Position numbers and translations under genes: made by a program. Below the pieces are notes generated by a model. That model did no database searches. It worked only from the letters and a program-made list of their open reading frames with translations, and was not told the origin of the DNA. A stretch of 64,000 nucleotides of DNA from Gardnerella piotii (GTDB taxonomy: Bacteria; Actinomycetota; Actinomycetes; Actinomycetales; Bifidobacteriaceae), in contig NZ_QJUV01000001.1 in NCBI RefSeq assembly GCF_003397585.1, positions 1-64,000 of the forward strand. The letters are read 5' to 3'. This document shows, in pieces, positions 18,653 through 27,356 of the stretch; the first letter of the stretch is position 1, and each line of letters starts with the position of its first letter.

Positions 18653-18681
18653 GTTGCTGCGCGCTTTGACCGCGCAGCAAC
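18653..18681 (+). terminator. Stem-loop after tgt
   Basis: GTTGCTGCGCG pairs perfectly with CGCGCAGCAAC across a seven-base loop, eight bases after the tgt stop. No T tract follows directly, so it may be an imperfect terminator or an mRNA-stabilising end. Confidence 0.65.
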
Positions 18682-18738
18682 ATGATCTGCTTTTCCGCGT
18701 TTTGTACGTGATTTAGGCCAAATATGGTACAAAGTGCG
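18681..18738 (+). repeat. Dispersed hairpin repeat, copy A
   Basis: The 46 bases 18693-18738 match the reverse complement of 40488-40533 at 40 positions, and a weaker match extends 12 bases to 18681. Both copies can fold: TTTTGTAC and GTACAAA face each other across a ~23-base loop. I know of no name for this element. Confidence 0.7.
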
Positions 18739-18789
18739 TCACATCTGTTCACGCGTTACAAGATTACATAGGTTACGTCAAGTGAAGTA

Positions 18790-18875
18790 GAGATTCGAGA
18801 TTTTTCGCACTGAATGAGATGAACCTCAGCATGAAATGGTGATTCATCGAATGAAGAAGAAAAATCGAGAATCTC
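18790..18875. other. Long interrupted inverted repeat, possible structured RNA
   Basis: GAGATTCGAGATTTTTC (18790-18806) opposes GAAAAATCGAGAATCTC (18859-18875); the arms pair except for three central bases. TGAAT and ATTCA inside the loop could extend the fold. It lies in the 510-base gap between tgt and tRNA-Leu, which has no credible coding frame. Confidence 0.5.
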
Positions 18876-18912
18876 GGCGATGAAAACCACGCAAAAGTTC
18901 TAGATATTCAGA

Positions 18913-19039
18913 AGGTTTGATGTATTTCTCTACGAGCAATAAATAGCGCCATCCCAAAACCTAAAACCTTAGAATATTAACGTTCATAAACTATCCGCAA
19001 AAGTGCGCGTCACTTGCGAGGAGAGAAATACTCAAACCT
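18913..19039. other. Second long inverted repeat in the tgt to tRNA-Leu gap
   Basis: AGGTTTGATGTATTTCTCT (18913-18931) opposes AGAGAAATACTCAAACCT (19022-19039) with one bulge and a mismatch, and a weaker match continues inward (ACGAGCAA against TTGCGAG). The enclosed ~90 bases are AT-rich and non-coding. A small RNA or remnant element are both possible. Confidence 0.5.
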
Positions 19040-19155
19040 CGCGCAATACCAAGCAAAGACGTGAGCGCGCTCTAAGTCGAATGCACTTCGGAGCGCAACA
19101 CACAAGGGTAGTATTTGCTAAAAGCGCGCAAATATGGTAGCTTTGTGGTCTGTAT

Positions 19156-19238
19156 GCGAACGTGGCGGAATGGTAGACGCGCTGTCTTCAGGTGGCAGTG
19201 AGTGTATACTCGTGCGGGTTCAAGTCCCGCCGTTCGCA
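19156..19238 (+). tRNA. tRNA-Leu (anticodon CAG)
   Basis: The acceptor GCGAACG pairs with CGTTCGC and the discriminator is A. The anticodon stem CTGTC/GGCAG frames the loop TTCAGGT, giving anticodon CAG. A long variable arm (GAGTGTATACTC) marks a class II tRNA, and the T arm GCGGGTTCAAGTCCCGC is canonical. CCA is not encoded. Confidence 0.97.
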
Positions 19239-19244
19239 CTCTTT

Positions 19245-19275
19245 AAGAACGTTGATTTTTCAACGTTCTTTTTTA
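19245..19275 (+). terminator. Strong rho-independent terminator after tRNA-Leu
   Basis: AAGAACGTTGA and TCAACGTTCTT form a perfect 11-bp stem with a TTTT loop, directly followed by TTTTATTTT. It starts seven bases after the tRNA. Confidence 0.95.
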
Positions 19276-19356
19276 TTTTGTGGCAACGACTGCAACATCA
19301 TGTGCAACAATTGTGCATTTGCTTAAAAATGTGTGATAGACTGAATAGTGAACGTC

Positions 19357-19369
19357 ATAAGACGTCATA
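19357..19369 (+). promoter_or_regulatory. Candidate sialic acid regulon operator, site D
   Basis: ATAAGACGTCATA lies 49 bases upstream of the intracellular sialidase start. It matches the motif RTMAGACRTCWKA shared with three other promoters in the window (32155-32167, 35237-35249, 45182-45194). The promoter boxes are not clear; a repressor here would give autoregulation of the sialidase/GntR operon. Confidence 0.6.
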
Positions 19370-19417
19370 CGTGTTAAAACATTGGTGTTTTAATTTTTAC
19401 GGTCATGGAGGACTAAA

Positions 19418-22129
19418 ATGGAACGTCGTTCAACGAAGACGACGAACCTGGGTGAAGAAATTGCCAATATCGGGGGTTCGGCACACACGCGATTCAATCA
19501 TGCCGTAATAAAAATTACACCATCTAGTGAAATCAAAAAATATAGCGAAAGCGCATCGAGCATCAATCGTAAAGATAAAAACGATGAAATAAATAAGAAC
19601 GAAGGAATAATAAGGTTCAAATTTGTAGCAAATACGGATTGCGATTTATTAAATATTAAGCCCGCGCAAAAGTCGCAAGCTTCCGCGCATCAAGAGCACG
19701 CAACTCCAATAATAAAAATAAGTATTAAAGAAGATGCTCCACTACTTGTTGCGCAAAATCTTTTAGAAGATAGCGCAGACGCAAACGGTGCGAAAGAAAT
19801 TGCGCTACACATGGAAGATGCGCTAGGCGCATGCGATGGGCGCGAACACGATTTTGCAGTAACGTACGGCAGTTTTGGAAGCCGATTCTATTTAGACGGA
19901 TACCAATGCTTTGCGAGCGCAACGAATCTTGGACCGCAAAGAGTGAGCGAAAAAGCGGCCGAAGTGTGTGCAGCGCAGGCAGAATCTTCGCAAATCTACG
20001 ACTTTTACTACTCAAACCACTTGCCAAATCCAGAAGAAATCGCGAATTCGGCCACACAGGCACAGCCAGACATATGGTTTGCAGGACCTACGATTTGTGC
20101 AAGAGACATAAAACGCGTATCTTGCAAGTCGAGCGGAACTTTGCACATTCAATTTAGATTGCGAGGCCCTGGCCAACACGGAGTGCTTTTTGCTGCTGGA
20201 ACTGCTGGAACTGTTGGAACAAAAACTAATCTAGAATCTAGCGAAAAAATAAGCGTGTACGCAGGGCCAGAAGGCATAAAAATCACGCTAATCGACGACG
20301 AAACGTGCATAAAAAGCGTAATCGAAGCAGCCGCAAGCGTTGACGACGGCGAATGGCACGACTTGATTATTCGCGCAAATCGCGGAGCAACCGACATTTA
20401 CGTAGACGGATACAGCCAGTCGCACAACATAGGGCAATTCTGGTTTGCAAACATACCAGAATTAGACGCCGTAAGCATTGGCGAAGACTTGCGCGGAGTG
20501 CGATTAATGGGCGAAGCTAGAACAGGCGGAATCTACTTTAGCGCACTAACCGAAGGCCAAATCCAAAGAATATCAAAAGTAAAGCCACTTGTAACAACTG
20601 CATTATTCGACACGGGATATGCAAACTCGCGCAGCTACAGAATACCTTCGCTTGTAAAAACGCACATGGGAACGCTAATCGCAGGAGCAGACCAGCGAAC
20701 AAGCGTTTCAAACGACGCTCCAAACCACATAAACTTTGTGATTCGCAGATCCGCGGACGGCGGCAAAACGTGGGGGCCTTTGCAAACCGTAATCAACATG
20801 CCTGGCAAAAACCTTGGAAAGCTAGGCGCTAGCGCAATCGACTCCTGCCCTGTTTTAGACCCAGAAGGCAAAAGCGAAAGAATTAACGTATTAATCGACA
20901 TTAATCCTGGCGGAATTGGGCTAACAAATTGCAAAACCGCTGTAGGCGTAGACGAATGCGGAAGAATCAAGCTAATAGACCGCTTAGGAGGCAACTACGC
21001 GGCGGCAATGGACGCAAGCGCGGCCGTAAAATTGCCATGCGATTCTAGCGAAAAAGAATGCGCAACAAAGTGGCTAGTTTTCCCAGACGGAAGTATAAAA
21101 AATTGCGATTCGCATGACGATTCAAAAATCAACTCGCACAGTAATCAAACTTGCGACTGTTCCACGTGGAACATATGGAAATCGCCAGAAATTGCAAGCG
21201 AAAGTCAGCCATTATTTGCCGAAAAAACGTGTTATATAGCGCAAATCTATTCGGACGACGACGGCAAAACATGGAGTGCGCCACGCTTAATCGACCACAT
21301 GGTTAAGGAGCCGTGGATGAGCTTTGCGGGAGTGTGCCCCGGGAACGGAATTGTTATTAGGCACAGCGAAAAACATTACGGCAGAATACTCGTGCCATTC
21401 TATTGCAGCGGCCAAAGCAAATCCCACTATTCTTCGGGAGCGCTTATTTCGGACGACGACGGCAAAACGTGGAGCCGAGGCAAAATGATTAACGAAGGGC
21501 GATTAATCAACGGAAAAATCGTAGATCCTGCAACAATGCAAGATGACGATGCAACAAGCTCCGAAACTGTGTTTGTTGAACGCAAAAATGGCGATATTCT
21601 AGCTTTCTTCCGCAATCAAAATCGCTCAGGATGTGTAGGCAAAGCCATTAGTCACGATTGCGGAGAAACTTGGAGCGAGCTGATTTTTGACACAAGTTTG
21701 CCAGAGATATTCAGCCAGCCGAGCGCAACCTGCTTTAGCAATGAAAATGCAGAAAACGCAGAAACCGCCGACTGCATAGCGTTTGCAAACGCAAGCCAAA
21801 TGATGCCATACCGCGGTCGCGGAGTTGTGCGATTTAGCTACGACGGCGGGCAAACGTGGGCAAAAAGCGTGTGTATAAACCCATTCCACCACGTTTATCA
21901 ATGCCTTAGCTCTAGCAATAAACGAACTTTGCAACTACTGTGGGAAAGAGAGACTACTGGAATTTATATAACAACAATAGATTCCTCGCTTTGGCAGCAA
22001 GATAGTTTGCACGCAGGTTTCAAAAACAAAGTACACACAAACAAAGTACACACAAACGAAAAAATGGAAGATATAAAAGAGAGAAGACTCAAGCGAACTG
22101 AAAGGAGCCAAAATGGAAGAGACATTTAG
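19418..22129 (+). CDS. nanH1: Intracellular sialidase, GH33 (Gardnerella sialidase A type)
   Basis: A 903-residue exo-alpha-sialidase that should release sialic acid from glycans. The catalytic six-bladed propeller occupies roughly residues 395-870: SYRIPSLV is the Arg-triad (FRIP) motif near 408, and five Asp boxes follow (SADGGKTW, SDDDGKTW twice, SHDCGETW, SYDGGQTW). Residues ~210-390 look like a laminin-G/concanavalin-like lectin domain (DDGEWHDLIIRANRG, TDIYVDGYSQSHN). The N-terminus has neither signal peptide nor membrane span, so the enzyme should stay in the cytoplasm, acting on imported sialo-oligosaccharides. This matches my memory of Gardnerella NanH1. GGAGG lies eight bases before the ATG. 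The gene overlaps the GntR gene by 17 bases. Confidence 0.9.
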   Translation: MERRSTKTTNLGEEIANIGGSAHTRFNHAVIKITPSSEIKKYSESASSINRKDKNDEINKNEGIIRFKFVANTDCDLLNIKPAQKSQASAHQEHATPIIKISIKEDAPLLVAQNLLEDSADANGAKEIALHMEDALGACDGREHDFAVTYGSFGSRFYLDGYQCFASATNLGPQRVSEKAAEVCAAQAESSQIYDFYYSNHLPNPEEIANSATQAQPDIWFAGPTICARDIKRVSCKSSGTLHIQFRLRGPGQHGVLFAAGTAGTVGTKTNLESSEKISVYAGPEGIKITLIDDETCIKSVIEAAASVDDGEWHDLIIRANRGATDIYVDGYSQSHNIGQFWFANIPELDAVSIGEDLRGVRLMGEARTGGIYFSALTEGQIQRISKVKPLVTTALFDTGYANSRSYRIPSLVKTHMGTLIAGADQRTSVSNDAPNHINFVIRRSADGGKTWGPLQTVINMPGKNLGKLGASAIDSCPVLDPEGKSERINVLIDINPGGIGLTNCKTAVGVDECGRIKLIDRLGGNYAAAMDASAAVKLPCDSSEKECATKWLVFPDGSIKNCDSHDDSKINSHSNQTCDCSTWNIWKSPEIASESQPLFAEKTCYIAQIYSDDDGKTWSAPRLIDHMVKEPWMSFAGVCPGNGIVIRHSEKHYGRILVPFYCSGQSKSHYSSGALISDDDGKTWSRGKMINEGRLINGKIVDPATMQDDDATSSETVFVERKNGDILAFFRNQNRSGCVGKAISHDCGETWSELIFDTSLPEIFSQPSATCFSNENAENAETADCIAFANASQMMPYRGRGVVRFSYDGGQTWAKSVCINPFHHVYQCLSSSNKRTLQLLWERETTGIYITTIDSSLWQQDSLHAGFKNKVHTNKVHTNEKMEDIKERRLKRTERSQNGRDI

Positions 22130-22904
22130 CAGCCGCGAAGACGATGAGATGACAACACTAGACCGCTTATCGTTATTGCAAGCAAGCTCTAACTCCGCTC
22201 CAATCGCAGCAAGAAAGCGCTGCGATGAAACAATGGACGCAATCAGATCGCTTATTTTAAGAGAACGCTTGCAACCAAAAGACATGCTGCCAACTGAGCC
22301 AATGCTATGCAATTTGATTGGCGCATCAAGATCATCGGTGCGCGAGGCGATTCGCAAGCTGGAAGCACTTAACATTGTGGAAGTTAAGCAAGGAAAAGGC
22401 ATGTTTGTTGGCTCGCTATCTTTGGACCCAATGGTGGAAACACTCGCTTTTCGATCCTTAATCTCCATTAATAAGAATTTTGAAGACTTGAATAACGTTG
22501 TAGAAATGCGAAAATTCCTAGACCTTGGATGCGCGGATAAGGTGGTTGAGTCACTTAAGGGAACGCAGCATCCAGAGCTGGAAGCACTTTCGGAAATAAT
22601 GACTAAAGAAGCGCATGCTGGAAAAACGTTCTTGGAACAAGACATTGCTTTCCACACAGGCATTTTGCGCGCGGTAAACAATACGATTGCAGAGCAATTC
22701 GTGCGATGCTTGTGGCTTGTGCATATGGCTGTTTTGCCACAATTGGGGCTGGAAGTTTCGGACGAACTTGAAAAAACCGCTAGAGCGCACGAACTTATGC
22801 TTAAAACGGCTATTGCGGGAGACGCAGACGGATATAGACAAGCCGTAAACGACCACTACGAGCCTATTCAGTCGATTTTGCTTAATAGACTGCAAAAGCA
22901 CTAA
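22113..22904 (+). CDS. nanR: GntR family regulator, FadR subfamily (probable NanR)
   Basis: A 263-residue transcription factor with a winged helix at ~35-100 (LPTEPMLCNLIGASRSSVREAIRKLEAL, then VKQGKGMFV) and an all-helical FCD effector domain after ~110 with the metal/ligand His residues in DIAFHTGI, AHELM and NDHYEPI. The ATG lies inside the sialidase gene, 17 bases before its stop, behind an AAGGAG site, so translation is coupled. The setting next to nag and nan genes makes it the likely sialic acid repressor, as reported for the bifidobacterial nan cluster. The shared operator in this window is its probable target. A role specific to GlcNAc-6-P is the alternative. Confidence 0.85.
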   Translation: MEETFSSREDDEMTTLDRLSLLQASSNSAPIAARKRCDETMDAIRSLILRERLQPKDMLPTEPMLCNLIGASRSSVREAIRKLEALNIVEVKQGKGMFVGSLSLDPMVETLAFRSLISINKNFEDLNNVVEMRKFLDLGCADKVVESLKGTQHPELEALSEIMTKEAHAGKTFLEQDIAFHTGILRAVNNTIAEQFVRCLWLVHMAVLPQLGLEVSDELEKTARAHELMLKTAIAGDADGYRQAVNDHYEPIQSILLNRLQKH

Positions 22905-22912
22905 ATAAATGG

Positions 22913-22947
22913 AAGAACCGCTCCCTAACTAAACGAGAGCGGTTCTT
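22913..22947 (+). terminator. Rho-independent terminator of the sialidase/GntR operon
   Basis: AAGAACCGCTC pairs with GAGCGGTTCTT across a 13-base loop, followed by TCATCTTC. It lies nine bases after the GntR stop and separates that operon from the convergent nagA gene. Confidence 0.85.
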
Positions 22948-23011
22948 TCATCTTCAATGGTGATGCCTGAGTACTACAGCATCACGATTAATCGCAACGA
23001 TACGATTTACG

Positions 23012-24271
23012 TTACGAAATTTTATGGCCGTCGCACCAAACGTGCTCAACTGCCAAAGTTCCTGGATTAAGCAAAAGCAAATCGGCTGCGTACCCCTTTT
23101 CAACTAAGCCCAAAGGAGCACTAGTTATAGCATTCGGCTTATCTACTCCAAGCGCGCGAGCAGGAACAATAGTCGCAGCAGCAATCGCCTCTGGCAATCC
23201 GATTCCAAGCTCTTTAACGGCGCGATTAATAGCAACTTCTAGAATCAAAGTAGATCCCGCAATAGCGCCATTAGAAACAAGCCTTGCGTGGCCGCCTGTA
23301 ACAGTAACGTCTAAAGCGCCAAGCTTATAAGCGCCATCTGCGCATCCTGTTGCAGCCATAGCATCCGTTACAAACGCAATCCTTCCAGCCGCTGCCTTAA
23401 ACGCCATTCGCAAAACTGGGTTTTCAACGTGGAAACCGTCGTTAATTAGCTCAATCGTTACACGCGAATCCTCCAAGGCTGCAGGGATTGGACCTGGCTT
23501 GCGGTGATGAATGCCGTTCATAGCGTTAAACATGTGAGTCATAAGCGTAGAGCCAGCGTTAAAAGCCGCGCGCGCTGTTTTATAATCCGCGTCGCAATGC
23601 CCAACTGCTGGGATCACGCCAGCTTCTACAAAACGCTTAATCGCCTCCATGCCGTGTTCTCGCTCTGGAGCCAAAGTAATCTGGCGCAAAGTGCCATCCG
23701 CCGCCTCAAGCAACGCCTCAACGCGCTCGGGAGTAGGGTCCACTAGGCAATTAGGATCGTGCGCTCCTTTTCTAGAAAGCGCCAAGAACGGCCCCTCTAA
23801 GTGAGATCCAAGCACATCTGGTCGCGTTTGCATAACGCGCTTAACAGTACGCAAATTCTCTTGCATTACGTCAAGAGGGTTTGTAATCAAGCTAAGAACT
23901 TGCCTAGTTGTTCCATGAAGCATGTGATACGCGCGCGCAATGGCAATCCCTTCGGCACCGTCGTCAAACGAATGCTCCCATGCCCCATGAGCGTGCAAAT
24001 CAATGTAGCCTGGCGCAGCAAAACAGCCACGCCCGTCTACAACGCTTAAGTCAGATGCGCGCAATCCGCAAGCATTAATCGCAAGCGCAAGGTCTTCGTC
24101 TAAAATGCCAGTTTCTAGAATCACGCCATCTTTAACCAAAATCCAAGCGTTAGGAACAATTCCGCGCGCGTCTACAACACTCACGTTGCGCACTACAAAA
24201 TTGCGCCCCTCACTTGATTTTAGTGAATCATCAATCTTCTTTACGGCGTCTAAATATGCATTTTTTGACAT
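23012..24271 (-). CDS. nagA: N-acetylglucosamine-6-phosphate deacetylase
   Basis: A 419-residue amidohydrolase that converts GlcNAc-6-P to GlcN-6-P and acetate. Visible metal and active-site motifs are YIDLHAHGAW, GSHLEGPFL, AVGHCDADY, THMFNAMNGIHHR and the catalytic Asp in FVTDAMAATG. The usual first metal motif is HxH/HxHG as seen. The start at 24271 is set by AGGTGA six bases upstream; the alternative GTG at 24280 lacks one. It follows nagB by 70 bases on the same strand, so nagB-nagA are likely one transcript completing amino sugar catabolism begun by NanA, NanK and NanE. Confidence 0.95.
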   Translation of the reverse strand: MSKNAYLDAVKKIDDSLKSSEGRNFVVRNVSVVDARGIVPNAWILVKDGVILETGILDEDLALAINACGLRASDLSVVDGRGCFAAPGYIDLHAHGAWEHSFDDGAEGIAIARAYHMLHGTTRQVLSLITNPLDVMQENLRTVKRVMQTRPDVLGSHLEGPFLALSRKGAHDPNCLVDPTPERVEALLEAADGTLRQITLAPEREHGMEAIKRFVEAGVIPAVGHCDADYKTARAAFNAGSTLMTHMFNAMNGIHHRKPGPIPAALEDSRVTIELINDGFHVENPVLRMAFKAAAGRIAFVTDAMAATGCADGAYKLGALDVTVTGGHARLVSNGAIAGSTLILEVAINRAVKELGIGLPEAIAAATIVPARALGVDKPNAITSAPLGLVEKGYAADLLLLNPGTLAVEHVWCDGHKIS

Positions 24272-24341
24272 TTCACTCACCTGCGATTGTGCTTTTGAAG
24301 TTTGTGCTTTTGAATACGTTACTTAATTTTAGACTTGAGTA

Positions 24342-25154
24342 TCAGATTCCTTGCCAAGATGGCTTATTTGCATACACCCAACGATAGTAGTCTGCCAACT
24401 TAAGCTTGCTTGCTGCGTCTTCGTCTACAATCACAGTTGCGTGCGGATGCATTTGAAGCGCGGAAGCTGGGCATAGCGAGCTTACTCCGCCTTCTAGCGT
24501 TGCTGCCACTGCGTCTGCCTTATTTGAGCCAAACGCAAGAAGAACAAGATGCTTAGCGCGCAAAATCGTTCCAATTCCTTGCGTTATGCAATGAGTTGGA
24601 ACTTGGTTAATATCTCCGTCGAAGAATCTGCGATTGTCTACGCGAGTCTGCTCGGTTAGTGTTTTAACGCGCGTACCAGACGCAAGCGAAGAGCCTGGCT
24701 CGTTGAATCCAACGTGGCCATCGGAGCCAATTCCCAAGATTTGCACGTCAATTCCGCCAGCAGCAGCAATAGCAGCATCGTAGTCTGCTCCAGCGTGCGC
24801 GATCTTGCTGCCTTCGCTTAATGGCGCTCCGTTAAGAACATCTCCTGGAACATGCACTAAATCTGGGTTTAGGCCGATTAAGTCTGTTACAGTTCTGCGG
24901 ATTGTGCTGTGGTAGGACTGCTCGTGCTCTAATGGCAATCCAATGTATTCGTCAAGCGCAAATCCGCGCACGCGACTTACGTCAACATTATTTTCTTTAA
25001 CAAGCTTTGCAAGATGCTCGTAGGCCTTTAATGGGCTAGATCCCGTAGCTAAGCCAAGTACTGCATCTGGCTTGCGACTAATCAAATCTACAACTGCTTT
25101 TGCGTAGAGCTCGCCAGCTTCATCTTGATCTTTTACAATAATAACTTCTGCCAT
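24342..25154 (-). CDS. nagB: Glucosamine-6-phosphate deaminase
   Basis: A 270-residue enzyme that isomerises and deaminates GlcN-6-P to fructose-6-P plus ammonia. Motifs are LGLATGSSP for phosphate binding, FALDEYIGLP with the catalytic Asp, GIGSDGHVGFNEPG with the ring-opening His, and TLTEQTRVDNRRFF. Length matches the NagB family. AAGGAGA precedes the ATG. The product enters the bifid shunt at fructose-6-P. It lies downstream of nanA on the same strand with a 203-base AT-rich gap that likely has its own promoter; none of the shared operator motif is seen there. Confidence 0.96.
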   Translation of the reverse strand: MAEVIIVKDQDEAGELYAKAVVDLISRKPDAVLGLATGSSPLKAYEHLAKLVKENNVDVSRVRGFALDEYIGLPLEHEQSYHSTIRRTVTDLIGLNPDLVHVPGDVLNGAPLSEGSKIAHAGADYDAAIAAAGGIDVQILGIGSDGHVGFNEPGSSLASGTRVKTLTEQTRVDNRRFFDGDINQVPTHCITQGIGTILRAKHLVLLAFGSNKADAVAATLEGGVSSLCPASALQMHPHATVIVDEDAASKLKLADYYRWVYANKPSWQGI

Positions 25155-25357
25155 CTTTGCTTCTCCTTTAAAGCTTTAATTAGCATAATTAGCAATTTTT
25201 AAGCAACATTAATCAGTAATTGTAAGCATTTATTAGTATTTATTAGCATTGCGGCATACGAATTAACGCACACCGCAACGCTATTTACTTACTATGCACC
25301 ATCGGTAAAAGGCTATTAGATTATTTGATTATTTACTTAAGACACACGCTTAAGACG

Positions 25358-26317
25358 TTACTTTGTGGAATCGCTCACTTCTTGCGGAGTCTTTGCCAAA
25401 GTCAAGCCAACTTCCTTAAGAACGCCAGCCACGGCTTCAACGTTTTCTCCCTTAAGTGGGCAAACTGGGTCTGGCATCTGATTTGTGTCAAACACGCCGA
25501 GCAACGCCATTGCAGTCTTAAACGCTCCAACGCCAGCGCCAAAGCCAGCCACTCCGCTAGGAACAGTAACAATTCGCATCAAAGCAGCAAGCCAATCCTG
25601 CTCCTTCTTAACCGTTGCCCAATCGCCAGCCTGAGCAGCCTTCCACATGCGCACGTAACCAGTGGCCTCAACGTTTGCAAGTCCTGGAACAGAACCGTCT
25701 GCGCCAGCCATGTATGCGCCGTCAACAACAACCTCTTGACCCGTAAGCAAAGTCAATGGGTGACCAGCCTTATTGTTGTCGTCTACAAGGAACCTAAACG
25801 ACACGTCGTCGTTGGAAGAATCCTTAACGCCTGCAAGAACGCCATCTTTACCAAGCTTTACAAGCAAACCGCCTGGAAGCTTTGTGTGCACGCAAACTGG
25901 AATATCGTAAGCAAACAGAGGCAAATCTGGAACAGCTTCGTGAATAAGACGGAAGTGGCGCTCAACTTCTGCCATGCCGCCAAGTGCGTAGAATGGCGCT
26001 GTTGCAACAATCGCAGAAGCCCCAAGCTCCTTAGCTTCCTTTGCATGCTCAATAACGCGGTTTGTTTCCGTATCGATGCACCCAACCAACACTGGCACGC
26101 GGCCGTCAACAATGCGCATTACGGTTTCAATGATTTCGCGGCGGCGCTTATCTGTGCTAAACGCAACTTCGCCAGAAGATCCAAGCGTAAATAGGCCGTC
26201 TACGCCCGCTTCAATCATTCGGTTAAGAGAGCGCTCAAAGCTAACAACGTCTACTTCGCCGTCTGCCGTTAATGGCGTAACTACTGGTGGAATAACGCCG
26301 TGGAATTTTTCTGCCAT
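25358..26317 (-). CDS. nanA: N-acetylneuraminate lyase, DHDPS/NAL family
   Basis: A 319-residue class I aldolase that should cleave Neu5Ac to N-acetylmannosamine and pyruvate. Family signatures are GVIPPVVTPL, LGSSGEVAFST (GxxGE), the Tyr in FAYDIPV and the Schiff-base Lys in AGVKDSSND. Context with nanE, nanK, nagA and nagB strongly favours sialic acid lyase over dihydrodipicolinate synthase, which the fold alone would not decide. The ribosome site is weak (AAGAAG). A hairpin at 26395-26438 separates it from the ABC transporter operon upstream. Confidence 0.9.
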   Translation of the reverse strand: MAEKFHGVIPPVVTPLTADGEVDVVSFERSLNRMIEAGVDGLFTLGSSGEVAFSTDKRRREIIETVMRIVDGRVPVLVGCIDTETNRVIEHAKEAKELGASAIVATAPFYALGGMAEVERHFRLIHEAVPDLPLFAYDIPVCVHTKLPGGLLVKLGKDGVLAGVKDSSNDDVSFRFLVDDNNKAGHPLTLLTGQEVVVDGAYMAGADGSVPGLANVEATGYVRMWKAAQAGDWATVKKEQDWLAALMRIVTVPSGVAGFGAGVGAFKTAMALLGVFDTNQMPDPVCPLKGENVEAVAGVLKEVGLTLAKTPQEVSDSTK

Positions 26318-26394
26318 GATTAAACTTCTTTCGTATTTTTTATTATTTATGACTTATTGATTTATGATTTATGACTTTAGATTTTGCAATTAAT

Positions 26395-26438
26395 GGGCGG
26401 CCTGCATGGATTTACTGCAAGGTCTTAACAGACCGCCC
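26395..26438 (-). terminator. Stem-loop between ABC transporter operon and nanA
   Basis: GGGCGGCCTG (26395-26404) opposes CAGACCGCCC (26429-26438), ten pairs with one mismatch. It lies after the last transporter gene and before nanA on the minus strand. No long T tract follows, so partial read-through into nanA is possible. Confidence 0.6.
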
Positions 26439-26495
26439 GCGCATTCAAGCTAGCGACTAGCGACTAACGACTAGCGCTTGCTCGCACTGCTCACA

Positions 26496-27356
26496 CTACT
26501 TGCACTCTTCTTCCGTTGGGTGCAAAAGCGAAGGAGCCGCGCCCATCAAAATCTTTGTGTACGCATCCTGCGGATTGTTAATCACCTGGTGAGTTTCGCC
26601 GCGCTCAACAATCGTTCCGTGATTCATAACAACAACTTCGTCGGATATGTATCTAATTGTTTGAATATCGTGGCTAATAAACACCATTGAAAGATTCAGT
26701 TTCTTCTTTAAGTCGGAAAGAAGATTCAAAATCTGAGCACGCACAGAAACATCCAAAGCGGAAGTTGGCTCATCTGCGATTATTGCATCTGGATTAAGCG
26801 AAAGCGCACGAGCGATTGCCACGCGCTGACGCTGGCCGCCAGAAAGCTGACCTGGCAAAGCGCCAAGAACAGAATGAGGCAAACCAACCATTCGGATTAG
26901 CTCTTTGGCTCTAGCATCGCGCTCAGCTTTGCTTCCAATCTTGTGCACAACAAGCGGGTCAATCAACTGATCAATCACACTCATGCGCGCATTCAAAGCC
27001 ATTGCTGGATCCTGGAACACAACGGAAACCACGCGTCCAATATCCATGCGCTCTTTTGCAGTTCTATGCGTAACGTCTTGACCTTTGAACAAAACCTTGC
27101 CGCTTGTTACTTGCTGAAGACCGCACATAATGTTTGCAGTGGTAGACTTTCCGCAACCAGATTCGCCAACAATACCAATTGTCTTGCCTGGCATAAGCTT
27201 AAGATTTACCTTGTTTACGGCCGTAATCTTGTTCTTATGGAATAAGCCAGATCCTGCTCGAGTAGTGAACACCACTTCGGCGTCGCGCAGCTCGATGATT
27301 GGAACATCGCCATTTTCGCTTTGAGTTTTGTTTGTTTCGTTAACATTCATGTTCAT
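26496..27356 (-). CDS. nanF: ABC transporter ATP-binding protein, oligopeptide (DppF/OppF) type
   Basis: A 286-residue ATPase of the peptide/opine/nickel uptake family. Walker A GESGCGKST, the signature LSGGQRQRVAIA, Walker B IIADEPTSALD and the His switch ISHDIQ are all intact, and the C-terminal LLHPTEEEC resembles the oligopeptide-binding tail. Its ATG overlaps the upstream gene's TGA as ATGA, with AAAGGAG before it. Together with the fused permease-ATPase, the second permease and the lipoprotein it forms one importer; by position in the nan locus and by analogy with the Bifidobacterium breve nanBCDF system the cargo is sialic acid. The symbol follows that analogy. Confidence 0.85.
   Translation of the reverse strand: MNMNVNETNKTQSENGDVPIIELRDAEVVFTTRAGSGLFHKNKITAVNKVNLKLMPGKTIGIVGESGCGKSTTANIMCGLQQVTSGKVLFKGQDVTHRTAKERMDIGRVVSVVFQDPAMALNARMSVIDQLIDPLVVHKIGSKAERDARAKELIRMVGLPHSVLGALPGQLSGGQRQRVAIARALSLNPDAIIADEPTSALDVSVRAQILNLLSDLKKKLNLSMVFISHDIQTIRYISDEVVVMNHGTIVERGETHQVINNPQDAYTKILMGAAPSLLHPTEEECK

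Noticed and set aside
23012..26495. Regulon motif copies upstream of nagA, nagB and nanA
   Set aside because: Only a chance ATCAGATTC at the end of nagB was seen; it lacks the GACRTC core.
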